Notes: generated by a model from the letters alone, not told the origin. Positions 41,845 through 52,896 are shown, counted from the first letter of the stretch. The stretch is 64,000 nt of DNA from Holophagales bacterium (GCA_009837885.1 VXSP01000045.1:411544-475543), one strand, 5' to 3'. Numbers and translations: made by a program.

Positions 41845-42762
41845 ATGCGGGTCAGCATTTCCGTTCAGAGCGCATACAACGTGGACGACCCCCGTGAGGG
41901 GGCGCGGAGAATGATCGCTCGGGCGCGGGCGGCGCGGGAGGCCGGGCTCGACGCGTTGTTCGTGGGCGACCACCACGCGACGGCGTTGCCGTACTACCAG
42001 AACACGGCCATCCTGGGCCGGATGCTGGCGGAGTGGGGGGATCGGCCGGCCGGCGCCCTCTACCTGCTGCCGCTCTGGCATCCGCTGATCGTGGCCGAGC
42101 AGGTCGGCACCCTGGCCAGCCTGATCGATGGGCGGTTCATCCTCCAGTGCGCGATCGGTCCGGCCGACAACCAGTTCGAGGCGATGGGCGTTCCGGTTCG
42201 GCAGCGGCCGTCCCGGTTCGAGCAGTCGCTCTCCATCCTGCGCCGTTTGTGGTCCGGGGAGACGGTGACAACCGGCGGTGAGAACGACCGCTTCGGGCTC
42301 CGCGAGGCCCGCGTCTCGCCGTGCCCACCGGAGCCGGCCGAGGTCTGGGTCGGCGCCTCGGCGCCGCCCGCGATCGACCGCGCGGCGCGGCTGGGCGACG
42401 GCTGGCTGGCCGCCCCGGGGTTGGCGCCGGCGGAGGCGGCCCGGCAGCTCGGCCTCTATCGGGAGGCTTGCGGGCGCCACGGCCGCCCGGTCGGGGTGTG
42501 CGCAATCCGGCGCGACATCTACGTCGGCGAGACGGCGGCGGAGGCGGAGCAGGCGGCGACCGGAGTCATTTCACGCGGCTATCGCGGCTTTCCGCGCGAG
42601 GCGCTGGTCGTGGGCGATGCAGCGCACGTCGCCGCTTCGTTCGCCGAACTGGGTGAGATGGGGTACGACGAGGTCGTCGTGCGGCACCTGGTGCAGGACC
42701 CGGCGCGGGTGCTGCAGTCGATCGGACGGCTGGCCGAAGTCCGTGAACGGCTGGCCGGCTAG
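41845..42762 (+). CDS. LLM class flavin-dependent oxidoreductase
   Basis: The 305-residue luciferase-like protein has ALFVGDHHATALPYYQNTAI, LYLLPLWHPLIVAEQVGTLA, LIDGRFILQCAIGPADNQFE and EVWVGASAPPAIDRAARLGD. These are the bacterial luciferase/F420-dependent-type TIM barrel landmarks. It probably oxidises or hydroxylates a small substrate with FMN or F420. The SD GAGGG precedes ATG 41845. It converges on the decarboxylase-like gene. The 100-bp gap 42763-42865 holds no gene I can see. Confidence 0.88.
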   Translation: MRVSISVQSAYNVDDPREGARRMIARARAAREAGLDALFVGDHHATALPYYQNTAILGRMLAEWGDRPAGALYLLPLWHPLIVAEQVGTLASLIDGRFILQCAIGPADNQFEAMGVPVRQRPSRFEQSLSILRRLWSGETVTTGGENDRFGLREARVSPCPPEPAEVWVGASAPPAIDRAARLGDGWLAAPGLAPAEAARQLGLYREACGRHGRPVGVCAIRRDIYVGETAAEAEQAATGVISRGYRGFPREALVVGDAAHVAASFAELGEMGYDEVVVRHLVQDPARVLQSIGRLAEVRERLAG

Positions 42763-42865
42763 AGCCGCCAAACCCGTCGCAGACTCCGTGTTTGGCCCCA
42801 GCCCCCACCTCACCAGGATCCCTGCGTCGCAGAACTCGCTTCGCTACGTTCTACGGCGCTGGCTC

Positions 42866-43468
42866 CTAGCGTCGCGGCACGTCCTCGGGGAAAGGCTCCA
42901 GCCCTTCGTCGGGTTCGACGCGGATGCTCCTGAGCGCCATCGACACCATCCGGTACTGGCCGACGGTGAAGATCAGGTCGATCATCTGCTGGTCGCTGTA
43001 GCGGGCCTTCAGGAAGGCCCAGGTCCGTTCGGAGATGGCCGACCCGCGGTGCAGTTCGGTCGCGGCGCGCAGCAGGTAGCGCTCGAAGCTGGTCCACGGA
43101 CCGGCGTTCTCGCCCACCGCGACGTTGCGGATCTCCTCGTCGGTCATGCCGGCGGCCCTGGCCGCCCGCGCGTGGTGCCCCCACTCGTACTCGGCCTCGT
43201 TGAGCCAGGCAGTGCGCAGGATGACGATTTCACGATCCCGGTCGGGGAGTGTGCTGCCGCGAAGGATGTAGCCCCCGAAAGGGCCCCAGGCCTCCATCAG
43301 CGGCGGGTGGTGGGACAGCGTCTGGATCAGGTTGATGCTCTCGACGCTTTCTACCGGCGGAATCCTGGGCCCGGTCTCGCGTCGTGTCCACTGAGCGGAG
43401 AGGGAGCTGGCGACGAGAGCCAGGCCAAGCGCCACCGTTGCCGTCCTGCGGCAGGTCTGCGTGTTCAT
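42866..43468 (-). CDS. Secreted carboxymuconolactone decarboxylase family protein
   Basis: The 200-residue precursor (signal to LSAQ) has the CMD core REIVILRTAWLNEAEYEWGHH with a His after a polar helix, then AGMTDEEIRNVAVGENAGPW and MIDLIFTVGQYRMVSMALRS. The Cys of AhpD-type CxxC is absent. The family includes lactone decarboxylases and peroxidase-like proteins. The signal peptide is unusual for it. It lies next to the fusion gene, 27 bp away. Confidence 0.82.
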   Translation of the reverse strand: MNTQTCRRTATVALGLALVASSLSAQWTRRETGPRIPPVESVESINLIQTLSHHPPLMEAWGPFGGYILRGSTLPDRDREIVILRTAWLNEAEYEWGHHARAARAAGMTDEEIRNVAVGENAGPWTSFERYLLRAATELHRGSAISERTWAFLKARYSDQQMIDLIFTVGQYRMVSMALRSIRVEPDEGLEPFPEDVPRR

Positions 43469-43495
43469 TGTCGATCCTCCTTGTCGCGCATCACT

Positions 43496-45244
43496 CTATA
43501 GCCCCGCGGCGGTCCTGAAGCCCGAGTACTTCGGCTGGTCGATGGCGATCTGGTTGACGACGGTGGCACGCAGGTGTTCGTGGAGCCTCCGCTCGTCCAG
43601 CGCGATCCGGTCGTCGCGGATGGCGTGGACGAGCTTCCAGCGTAGGTCCAGCAGCGGCCCGTCGGTGTCGAGCAGGCCGCGTAGGCGTTCGTGCTCCCGG
43701 AGCCGATGCTCGGCTCCGCAGTGCAGGTCGCGATAGACGATGTCGAGCGCGTTGCCGGCGACCAGGGCATGGAACCGGGTGCGCCCGGTGGTCTCGTCCC
43801 TCACCTGACCGTGCAGGAAGTCCCGGGTAGCGCTCACCAGTTCCTCGAGCCGTGGCATGTCGGGGTCCGGCAGCTCATCGGGCGCCGCGACGAGTTCGAC
43901 CGGACCGGGGATCAGGAGGTTCACGCAGTCCACCTGGCACTCGGTCGTCCGGCGTCCGATCGTCACGCGTTCGACCGAGCGGTCCAGCCCCTGACGGTAG
44001 TGCTGCGTCATGCCGAGGGTGGAGACGGCCCACCAGAAGGAGCCGAACACCTCCCAGTACTGCACGCGCTTCAGGTCGACCGGCCGGCCGCTGGTCGCCT
44101 CGTAGCCGGCGAACAGGTCCTCGTACGTGCCGAAGCCGCCGACCGGCAGCTCGGGTCCGGCGCCGTAGCGCCAGGAGTTCGTGCAGATCCAGCCGAGATC
44201 CCGCATCGGGTCGCCTATGTGGGCGATCTCCCAGTCGAGCACCGCGATGACGCCCGTCCGGTCGACCATCAGGTTGCCGTTGCGGAAGTCGTTGTGGACC
44301 AGAGTGCGCTCCGGCGAGTCGGGCAGGTTCTCCGTCAGCCAGCGGGCGGTGAAGTCGATCATCGGCTGCGGCGTGCCGAGGGCCTCGTAGCGGCCCCGGG
44401 TCTGCTCGATGAAGTCGACCGCGCCGAGGCTCGCCAGATCGCGGTCGAGGCCGTGGGCTTCCAGGTCGATCGTGTGCAGCCGGCCAAGGATCTCGCCGCA
44501 TTGCCGGGCCAGCTTCGGGCGCGTTCGGGCAAGGTCGGGGGAGCGCACGATCCGCGCGCCCAGGGCGACGCCCTCGAGCCACTCCATGACGAAGCCTGCC
44601 CCGAGCTCGTCGCCGGGTTCCAGCACGTAGAACACCTCGGGCTCGGGGATGCCGTTCTGACGGGCGACCCGCATCAGCTTCGCCTCGACGCGCAGTCCGG
44701 GCGCGCTGCGCTCGACGGCCCTGGCGTCTTCTCCCTTGCCATCAGGCGATCGCCGTAGCGCGAGCTCGCGGAGGCCGGCGGTCGTTTCGACCTGGAGGCG
44801 ATAGGTCTCCTGGCTGGCGCCGCCTGAAAGCCGCTCGATGCCGGCCAGGCGCTCGCAGCCGTCGATCTCCCGGTTGAGCACCCGTTCCAGCCTCGCCTCG
44901 AAGCTGTCCGGCGCCCAGGCATCGCCGCTGCCACCGGCGACGGGAGCGAGGAGGTAGATCTCGTCACCGTCCTCGAGCGGACGCTCGCGGTTGCTTTCGA
45001 GCGGGCAGCGCTCGCCGTTGATCATCAACGTGTCGCGCAGGTGGGGCGATTCCGCGATCGCCGAGGACAGGGGCACGCCGGCACGGTCCGCGAGCGGCAG
45101 CAACTCGGCGAGCGTGGCGCCGGGAGCAAGCCGGAACGTGCGGTCGACGTCGTGCCAGCCGGCGCCGATGCGGCCCCGGATCAGCACCCGGACCTTGATC
45201 TTCGGCCTCGTGCGGGTTCGGGTCAGGTGGCGCAGCAGGCCCAT
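43496..45244 (-). CDS. MoaD/ThiS-like domain fused to an APH-type phosphotransferase and DUF6285
   Basis: The 582-residue protein joins three parts. Residues 16-105 resemble MoaD/ThiS: LAPGATLAELLPL, LRDTLMINGERC, LEDGDEIYLLAPVAGGSG, with the Gly-Gly at 104-105 internal and not C-terminal. Residues 115-450 are an APH-like kinase (GFVMEWLEGVALG, LVHNDFRNGNLMV, VLDWEIAHIGDPMRDL). Residues 460-580 match DUF6285 (ECQVDCVNLLIPGP, RFHALVAGNALDIVYRDL). Kinases of this type often sit near acyl-CoA dehydrogenases. It starts 22 bp after the aldehyde oxidoreductase, where a MoaD gene is usual. Confidence 0.88.
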   Translation of the reverse strand: MGLLRHLTRTRTRPKIKVRVLIRGRIGAGWHDVDRTFRLAPGATLAELLPLADRAGVPLSSAIAESPHLRDTLMINGERCPLESNRERPLEDGDEIYLLAPVAGGSGDAWAPDSFEARLERVLNREIDGCERLAGIERLSGGASQETYRLQVETTAGLRELALRRSPDGKGEDARAVERSAPGLRVEAKLMRVARQNGIPEPEVFYVLEPGDELGAGFVMEWLEGVALGARIVRSPDLARTRPKLARQCGEILGRLHTIDLEAHGLDRDLASLGAVDFIEQTRGRYEALGTPQPMIDFTARWLTENLPDSPERTLVHNDFRNGNLMVDRTGVIAVLDWEIAHIGDPMRDLGWICTNSWRYGAGPELPVGGFGTYEDLFAGYEATSGRPVDLKRVQYWEVFGSFWWAVSTLGMTQHYRQGLDRSVERVTIGRRTTECQVDCVNLLIPGPVELVAAPDELPDPDMPRLEELVSATRDFLHGQVRDETTGRTRFHALVAGNALDIVYRDLHCGAEHRLREHERLRGLLDTDGPLLDLRWKLVHAIRDDRIALDERRLHEHLRATVVNQIAIDQPKYSGFRTAAGL

Positions 45245-45266
45245 CGAGGCGGCGAACCGGCCTCGA

Positions 45267-47318
<2,052 letters not shown>

Positions 47319-47343
47319 CGGCTCCGTACCTCCGGGTTGACTG

Positions 47344-47880
47344 CTACTGCCGCTTGAGATGGAAGGTCATCGTGCCGGCTTCCTCGTTGCCTTCGTGTGC
47401 CATCCAGGCGCTGTCGAGCCGGTCCTTGCCGTCGAGCCGGATCTCCGCCGAGTGGATGTGGCTGGGTGTGGTGTCCAGGTTCGTGCCGCCGTCGAAATCG
47501 AAGACCAGGCGGTTCGGAGCGCTGGTGGCGGCGTTGAACTTCATCCGCGGCTGGTTGCCGCTCGAGCAGTAGTGGGTGAGGACCAGATCGGAGCCGTCCA
47601 GGTGGTACATGTTGACCATCTCGTAGTCGGTGTTCGGCCCCATGCGCTCCATCAGCACGTGGCCGCTGGCGGTGACCTCGAATTCGTGGACGACCTTGCC
47701 GGTGGCGTCCGCCTCGGCCGCGGCCTCCTCGCCCTCGCCGGTCGCCGATCCTTCCCAGGTGCCGGCCAGCGCCTTGAGGCGTTCGAACGCCTTCTCGGCG
47801 GTCAACTCGTCTGACGCCGCCGCTGTGGCGGGAAGCAGAAGGACGGCTGCCACGATCGCGATCCACTGGACTCTCTTCAT
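47344..47880 (-). CDS. Secreted protein, DUF1579-like
   Basis: The 178-residue precursor has a signal peptide (LLLPATAAAS). FERLKALAGTWEGSATGEGE opens the mature part. VVHEFEVTASGHVLMERMGP, MYHLDGSDLVLTHYCSSGN and SHIHSAEIRLDGKDRL follow. The short beta-rich form with LAGTWEG near the N-terminus resembles DUF1579 or lipocalin-like proteins. No enzyme motif is visible. It is separate from AOR, 25 bp upstream of it on the same strand. Confidence 0.65.
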   Translation of the reverse strand: MKRVQWIAIVAAVLLLPATAAASDELTAEKAFERLKALAGTWEGSATGEGEEAAAEADATGKVVHEFEVTASGHVLMERMGPNTDYEMVNMYHLDGSDLVLTHYCSSGNQPRMKFNAATSAPNRLVFDFDGGTNLDTTPSHIHSAEIRLDGKDRLDSAWMAHEGNEEAGTMTFHLKRQ

Positions 47881-47963
47881 TTCGTGTCTCCGTTGAGGGG
47901 GCGGGGTGGTGGTGAAGCGGCAAGGATAACCGGCCAGAGCCGGTACGTCCGCCGTGCTTGGCG

Positions 47964-47969
47964 TATCCT
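47964..47969 (+). promoter_or_regulatory. Candidate -10 hexamer before alpha/beta hydrolase
   Basis: TATCCT ends 10 nt before the ATG at 47980, and no Shine-Dalgarno sequence lies between. Confidence 0.35.
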
Positions 47970-47979
47970 CCCGCGCACC

Positions 47980-48894
47980 ATGACGACAGACTCAGCCAAG
48001 CCCCGGAGTCTCCGCCTCCCTGGTGCCGGGAGCATCGAACTGCAGGTCTACGACTACGGCAACGAGGGTGCGCCGCCTTTCGTCCTGCTGCACGGGATGC
48101 AGGACCTGGCGATGGCGTTCGAGCCGCTGGCGAGCCGGTTCCGCGACCGCTACCGGGTCGTTTCCTTCGACCTGCGCGGCCACGGCGACAGCGGCAAGCC
48201 CGGCGTCTACGCCTTGCCGCACTTCGTCGCCGATCTGCACGCGGTCATCTTCCAGCTCCAACTGGAGCGGCCGGTGCTGGTGGGTCACAGCCTGGGCGGC
48301 CAGATCGTCAGCCACTACGCGGCGGTGTTCAACGACGTGCCAGGCGTGATCGTGAACATCGACGGCGTCGGCGCGCCGTTTCGCGAGAGCGACATGCCGG
48401 TCGAGAACCGCCAGCTTCGCCTGCAGAACGGCCACACCAGCCTGCTGAGGGCCGGAGGCCACAAGCGGCCGATGATGGACCTGGACGACGCCTGGCGGCT
48501 GTACTGCAGGTTCCATCCCGGGCTCGATCATGAACTGGCGCGGCACCTGGTGGAGATTGGCACGACCGAGCACCCGTACGGCGGCCTGCAGTGGAAGTGG
48601 GACCCGCAGGTCGAAACGACGGGGCTGACGATGTCGAGCCGGCTGTCTGAAGAGCGCTGGCCCTGGGTTTCCTGTCCGGTGCTCGTCGTCACCGGAGGAC
48701 GTTCCGCCGAGTTTTACCGGGGCCGCGGGGGGATCGACCACGACACGCCCGCCGCACCGGACGAGATCGAGCGCCGGGTCCGACTGTTCCGCAACGTACA
48801 CCACGTCGAGATCGCCGAGGCGGGCCACATGGTCCACTTCGACGCGCCGGAACGGCTGGGCGAGATCATCGACGCCTACCTGGAAGCCGGGTAA
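47980..48894 (+). CDS. Alpha/beta hydrolase
   Basis: The 304-residue protein contains PFVLLHGMQDLAMAFEPLAS, VVSFDLRGHGDSGKPG, nucleophile PVLVGHSLGGQIVSHYAAVF, acid/loop LVVTGGRSAEFYRGRGG and His IAEAGHMVHFDAPERLG. It is of the epoxide hydrolase/haloalkane dehalogenase-like branch; the substrate is not deducible. No signal peptide. It is followed 10 bp later by an acyl-CoA dehydrogenase. Confidence 0.88.
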   Translation: MTTDSAKPRSLRLPGAGSIELQVYDYGNEGAPPFVLLHGMQDLAMAFEPLASRFRDRYRVVSFDLRGHGDSGKPGVYALPHFVADLHAVIFQLQLERPVLVGHSLGGQIVSHYAAVFNDVPGVIVNIDGVGAPFRESDMPVENRQLRLQNGHTSLLRAGGHKRPMMDLDDAWRLYCRFHPGLDHELARHLVEIGTTEHPYGGLQWKWDPQVETTGLTMSSRLSEERWPWVSCPVLVVTGGRSAEFYRGRGGIDHDTPAAPDEIERRVRLFRNVHHVEIAEAGHMVHFDAPERLGEIIDAYLEAG

Positions 48895-48904
48895 CGGGAG
48901 AACC

Positions 48905-50152
48905 ATGGACTTCGAGATCCCCCAGGACATTCGCGACAAGCTGGCCGAGCTCGACGATTTCATCGAGCGCGAGATCAAGCCGCTCGAGCAGCAGGACGAC
49001 AACGTCCGCTTCTTCGACCAGCGCCGCGAGTGGGCGCGGACGGACTTCGACAACGACGGCAAGCCGCGGCCCGAGTGGGAGGCGCTGCTGCGCGAGATGA
49101 AACGCCGCGCCGACGCCGCCGGCCACCTGCGGTTCGGCCTGCCGAAAGAACTCGGCGGCCAGGACGGTTCGAACCTGGCGATGGCTGTGATCCGGGAGCA
49201 CCTGGCAGCCAAGGGGCTGGGGCTCCACAACGACCTGCAGAACGAGTCCTCGATCGTCGGCAATTTCCCGACGGTCATCATGATGCACCGCTTCGGGACG
49301 GCGGCCCAGAAGGCGCAGTTCATGGAGGGCATGATGACCGGCGCGGTGCGGATGGGCTTCGGCCTGACCGAGCCGGACCACGGCTCGGACGCGACCTGGC
49401 TCGAGACCTCGGGGGTCCGGGACGGGGACGACTGGGTGATCAACGGCGCCAAGCGGTTCAACTCGGGCCTGCACGCGGCCACCCACGACCTGATCTTCGC
49501 CCGCACCTCGGGCGATCAGGGGAAGGCGGACGGCGTCACCTGCTTCATCGTGCCGACCGACTCGCCGGGCTTCGAGGTCCCCTTCATGTGGTGGACCTTC
49601 AACATGCCGACCGATCACGCCGAGGTGTCGTTGACCGACGTGCGCGTGCCTAACGAGGCGATTCTGGGCGAGGAGGGACGCGGCCTGGCCCTGGCGCAGA
49701 CGTTCGTCCACGAGAACCGGATCCGTCAGGCGGCGTCAGGCGTCGGCGCGGCGCAGTTCTGCATCAACGAAAGCGTCAGGTACGCCCGCGAACGTGTCGT
49801 CTTCGGCAAGCCGCTCTGGCTCAACCAGGCGATCCAGTTCCCGCTCGCCGAACTCCAGACCGAATGCGAGATGGTCCGCAACCTCGTCTACAAGACCGCC
49901 TGGGAACTCGACCAGCAGCACCACATGGAGGTCACCGACAAGGTCTCCATGTGCAACTACCGCGCGAACCGCCTGGTCTGCAACGCCGCCGACCGGGCCA
50001 TCCAGACCCACGGCGGCATCGGCTACACCCGCCACATGCCGTTCGAACACATCTACCGTCACCACCGGCGGTACCGGATCACGGAAGGCTCCGAGGAGAT
50101 CCAGATCCGCCGCGTCGCGGGGATCATGTTCGGCAAACGAGCGAAGCGTTAG
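48905..50152 (+). CDS. Acyl-CoA dehydrogenase
   Basis: The 415-residue protein starts MDFEIPQDIRDKLAELDDFI and has MGFGLTEPDHGSDATWLETS, WVINGAKRFNSGLHAATHDL and IQTHGGIGYTRHMPFEHIYR, typical acyl-CoA dehydrogenase motifs. It sits after a hydrolase gene in a probable operon. GGGAGA precedes ATG 48905. The substrate is unknown. It converges on the beta-lactamase-like gene across a family B element. Confidence 0.94.
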   Translation: MDFEIPQDIRDKLAELDDFIEREIKPLEQQDDNVRFFDQRREWARTDFDNDGKPRPEWEALLREMKRRADAAGHLRFGLPKELGGQDGSNLAMAVIREHLAAKGLGLHNDLQNESSIVGNFPTVIMMHRFGTAAQKAQFMEGMMTGAVRMGFGLTEPDHGSDATWLETSGVRDGDDWVINGAKRFNSGLHAATHDLIFARTSGDQGKADGVTCFIVPTDSPGFEVPFMWWTFNMPTDHAEVSLTDVRVPNEAILGEEGRGLALAQTFVHENRIRQAASGVGAAQFCINESVRYARERVVFGKPLWLNQAIQFPLAELQTECEMVRNLVYKTAWELDQQHHMEVTDKVSMCNYRANRLVCNAADRAIQTHGGIGYTRHMPFEHIYRHHRRYRITEGSEEIQIRRVAGIMFGKRAKR

Positions 50153-50156
50153 GAAC

Positions 50157-50378
50157 GGGCGTCGGACGCACCCGCCCGGCCTTGGTCGGGCCTGAAGGGG
50201 TCGGGTCCCAGGTGACGTTCGCGCTTGAGAGGAGATGGGAGGGGATGGCGCTCACTCCGCTTCACTCGCTCCGGTTGGGCGTCGGTTGTTGTGGTGAGAT
50301 CGGGCGTCGCTCGTTCAGAGGCACCTGGGACCCGACCCCCCAAGCCCCGACCCGGGCGGGCGGGTGCGTCCGACGCCC
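50157..50378. repeat. Intergenic long inverted-repeat element, family B copy 1
   Basis: The 222-bp element has two nested perfect arm pairs: an outer 22 bp pair (50157-50178 with 50357-50378) and an inner 18 bp pair (GGGGTCGGGTCCCAGGTG, 50197-50214, with 50322-50339). The central part holds GACGTTCG and CGTCGCTCG, also found in copy 2. It occupies the whole gap between the convergent acyl-CoA dehydrogenase and serine hydrolase genes. No open frame in it looks real. It could be a MITE or a structured RNA/terminator. Confidence 0.85.
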
Positions 50379-50392
50379 GCCCGCTGCGACGA

Positions 50393-51700
50393 CTACTCGA
50401 GTATCGCCTGGTAGGTGAGGCGGCGGCTCAGGGACCGAACGTCCGGCCGCCGCGGTCCGAAGTGCTGGATCATGCCGACGAAGACGAGGTCCTCCTTCGG
50501 GTCGATCCAGAACCAGGTGCCGGCGGCACCGCCCCACCAGTACTCTCCCTTCGAGATGCCGTCGTGGGCTACCGGGTCGAGGACGACGCCGAAGTCGAGG
50601 CCGAAGCCGGCGCCCGGTGACATCTCCTTGACATCGCGGGGCAGGTGGTTCATGTGCATCAGCCTGACGGTCGAGGGCGCGAGAATGCGCACGCCGTCCA
50701 GTTCGCCGCCGTTGAGCAGCATCTGGGAGAAGCGCATGTAGTCCATCGTGGTCGAGACCAGGCCACCGCCGCCGGAGAGGAAGTTCGGCGGATCGAAGTA
50801 GCTGCGGGAGCCGCCGAAGCCCTCCTGAGCCATCAGGTTGCCGTCGGCGTCGTGGGTGTAGACCTGGGCGAAGCGATCCGCCCTGTCCTCCGAGACGTAG
50901 AAGGCGGTGTCGTTCATCCCCAGGGGGCCAAACAGCCGTTCGTTGAGGAACTCGTCGAACTTCTGGCCGGAGAGCACCTCGACCAGGTAGCCCTGGACGT
51001 CGACCGCGACGCTGTAGTGCCACATCGAGCCGGGCTGCTGGCGGAGCGGGATCTTCGACAGCTTGTCGATCATCTCCTTGAGGGTCGAGTCGTTGTCGAG
51101 GACGTTCGCCTCCCGGTACAGCGTGTCGACCTGGGACTGGGAGAAGATGCCGTAGCTGAGGCCGGCGGTGTGCGCCATGAGTTCGCGGATCGTCATCGGG
51201 TGGTCGGCCGGCTCGGTGATCGGCTGGCCGTTCGGCCCGTCCTCCCTGGCGACGACCAGGCCCTCGAACTCGGGGATGAACTTGTGGACCGGATCGGAGA
51301 GCCGGAACTTGCCTTCCTCGTAGAGGATCATCAGGGCGACGCCGGTGATCGGCTTGGTCATCGAGTAGATGCGGAAGATGACGTCCTCGGTCATCTCGGA
51401 GCCGGCCTCGATATCGCGATGGCCGAAGGTGCCGAAGTGCGCGATCTTGCCGTGGCGCGAGATCATCGTCGTGATGCCGGCGAGCAGACCGTCGTCGACC
51501 AGGCCCTGCATCGCGTCGTCGAGCCGTGCGAGCCGGTCGCTCGACATGCCGACTTGTTCGGGCGCTACGCGCGCCAGGTCGCGGGGCCCCTGGGTCGGGA
51601 CGTCGGCCCGCGTCTGGTCGCAGGCAACGAGACCGAGGCTCAGGAATGCGACGGCGAGAAGCGCGGTCAGCAGGCGGAGTGCTTGGGTGGAACGAGTCAT
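50393..51700 (-). CDS. Serine hydrolase (class C beta-lactamase/esterase family) lipoprotein
   Basis: The 435-residue precursor has a lipoprotein signal (LSLGLVACDQTR). Catalytic motifs are SMTK in IFRIYSMTKPITGV and the Tyr of MWHYSVAVDVQGYLVE. The family degrades beta-lactams, D-amino peptides or esters. ATG 51700 is chosen over a far upstream start because AAGGGAGAG precedes it and the lipobox follows at once. Confidence 0.87.
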   Translation of the reverse strand: MTRSTQALRLLTALLAVAFLSLGLVACDQTRADVPTQGPRDLARVAPEQVGMSSDRLARLDDAMQGLVDDGLLAGITTMISRHGKIAHFGTFGHRDIEAGSEMTEDVIFRIYSMTKPITGVALMILYEEGKFRLSDPVHKFIPEFEGLVVAREDGPNGQPITEPADHPMTIRELMAHTAGLSYGIFSQSQVDTLYREANVLDNDSTLKEMIDKLSKIPLRQQPGSMWHYSVAVDVQGYLVEVLSGQKFDEFLNERLFGPLGMNDTAFYVSEDRADRFAQVYTHDADGNLMAQEGFGGSRSYFDPPNFLSGGGGLVSTTMDYMRFSQMLLNGGELDGVRILAPSTVRLMHMNHLPRDVKEMSPGAGFGLDFGVVLDPVAHDGISKGEYWWGGAAGTWFWIDPKEDLVFVGMIQHFGPRRPDVRSLSRRLTYQAILE

Positions 51701-51809
51701 GGAACTCTCCCTTGACGGACGGTGAACCGGGAGTCGGAGAAGCGGCAAGACTACCAGCGTTCGCAGCCGAGAGGCTGCGCTGTCGCGTATGGAACTCGCC
51801 TCCCGCTGG

Positions 51810-51815
51810 TACGAT
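51810..51815 (+). promoter_or_regulatory. Candidate -10 hexamer before CBS-domain gene
   Basis: TACGAT ends 12 nt before the ATG at 51828, with no ribosome-binding site in between. Confidence 0.3.
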
Positions 51816-51827
51816 CGGTGACTTCCG

Positions 51828-52835
51828 ATGGAGAAGACGATCGACAGGCCCAAGCTCGCGCGGGACATCATGGTGACCCGGCTGGTCACCGTGCACCCGC
51901 GCACTCATGTGTTCGACGGCATCGCGGCGTTGCTCCGGCATCGGATCACCGGCGCGCCGGTGATCGGCGAGCGCCACCGCTATCTCGGGATGCTGTCGGA
52001 GAAGAGTTGCCTGACGGTCCTCACCGTGACGGCGCGCGCGGCCGACGAGCGCGGGTTGGCGGCGAGCCGGCGTTCGCGATCGCGGGACTTCATGGCGAAA
52101 CGTCTGGTCACGCTCCGGGCCGGCATGCCCGCGCTCGACGCGATCGCCCTCCTGCTGAAGAACCGGATCTCGGGCGCGCCGGTGGTGGACCCGTCCTCCG
52201 GTCGCTTCCTGGGCGTCTTCTCCGAGAAGTTCTCGATGGACGTGCTGCTCGGCCTCGCCTACGACCAGTTGCCGGCGGCGCCCGTGGACGCGTTCATGAA
52301 CACGGACTTCGGACGTGTGATCGACGGCAGCGAGCCACTGCTCGAGATCGCGCAGCGTTTTCTCGACACGCCGTACCGGCGCCTGCCGGTGGTCCGGGAC
52401 GGGGCGCTCGTGGGGCAGGTCAGCCGTCGGGACGTTCTGAACGCCTCGCACCATCTGACGGCGGCGATCGACGGCCGGCGGTCCATCCTTCGGGAGCGCA
52501 GCAGCGAGCTCGGTCTGGAGGATCTGGCGGCGCCGGAGGAAGAAGCGGACCCGGCCGATTTTGAACTCGACTCCACGGACGCTTCCGCGTTCATGGACCG
52601 CAAGGCGCGCACGATCTCCGAGGACACGGACCTCCTGACTATCGCGCGGATCTTCAAGAGCACGCCGTACCGTCGCCTGCCGGTGCTGCGGGGTCGCAGG
52701 CTCGTGGGGCAGATCAGCCGCCGCGACGTGCTGGCCGCCACTCACGGCCTGTTGGTGAAGGCGCCGCAACCGGGCCAGGCGCTGCTCTACCTGAGCGCCG
52801 TCGTCGACTCCGGCGAACGACCGTCCCTGTCGTGA
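51828..52835 (+). CDS. Four-CBS-domain protein
   Basis: The 335-residue protein has four CBS modules at about 12-66, 80-140, 153-210 and 249-306, as two pairs. Modules 3 and 4 are near-identical in part (TPYRRLPVVRDGALVGQVSR and TPYRRLPVLRGRRLVGQISR), indicating a recent internal duplication. CBS pairs bind adenosyl nucleotides and regulate partner proteins or channels. No catalytic or transport domain is attached, so the partner is unknown. A lone gene between oppositely oriented neighbours. Confidence 0.88.
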   Translation: MEKTIDRPKLARDIMVTRLVTVHPRTHVFDGIAALLRHRITGAPVIGERHRYLGMLSEKSCLTVLTVTARAADERGLAASRRSRSRDFMAKRLVTLRAGMPALDAIALLLKNRISGAPVVDPSSGRFLGVFSEKFSMDVLLGLAYDQLPAAPVDAFMNTDFGRVIDGSEPLLEIAQRFLDTPYRRLPVVRDGALVGQVSRRDVLNASHHLTAAIDGRRSILRERSSELGLEDLAAPEEEADPADFELDSTDASAFMDRKARTISEDTDLLTIARIFKSTPYRRLPVLRGRRLVGQISRRDVLAATHGLLVKAPQPGQALLYLSAVVDSGERPSLS

Positions 52836-52896
52836 AGCAGGCCAGGGAACGAGGGCAATAGCTCACCGTCCCGTCTTTCTTGACGGAGGAGTATTC

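Noticed and set aside
42763..42865. Possible third family B copy between convergent genes
   Set aside because: There is an imperfect AGAAC/GTTCT dyad and a short similar run, but no GGGTCCCAG arm, so I do not call it.
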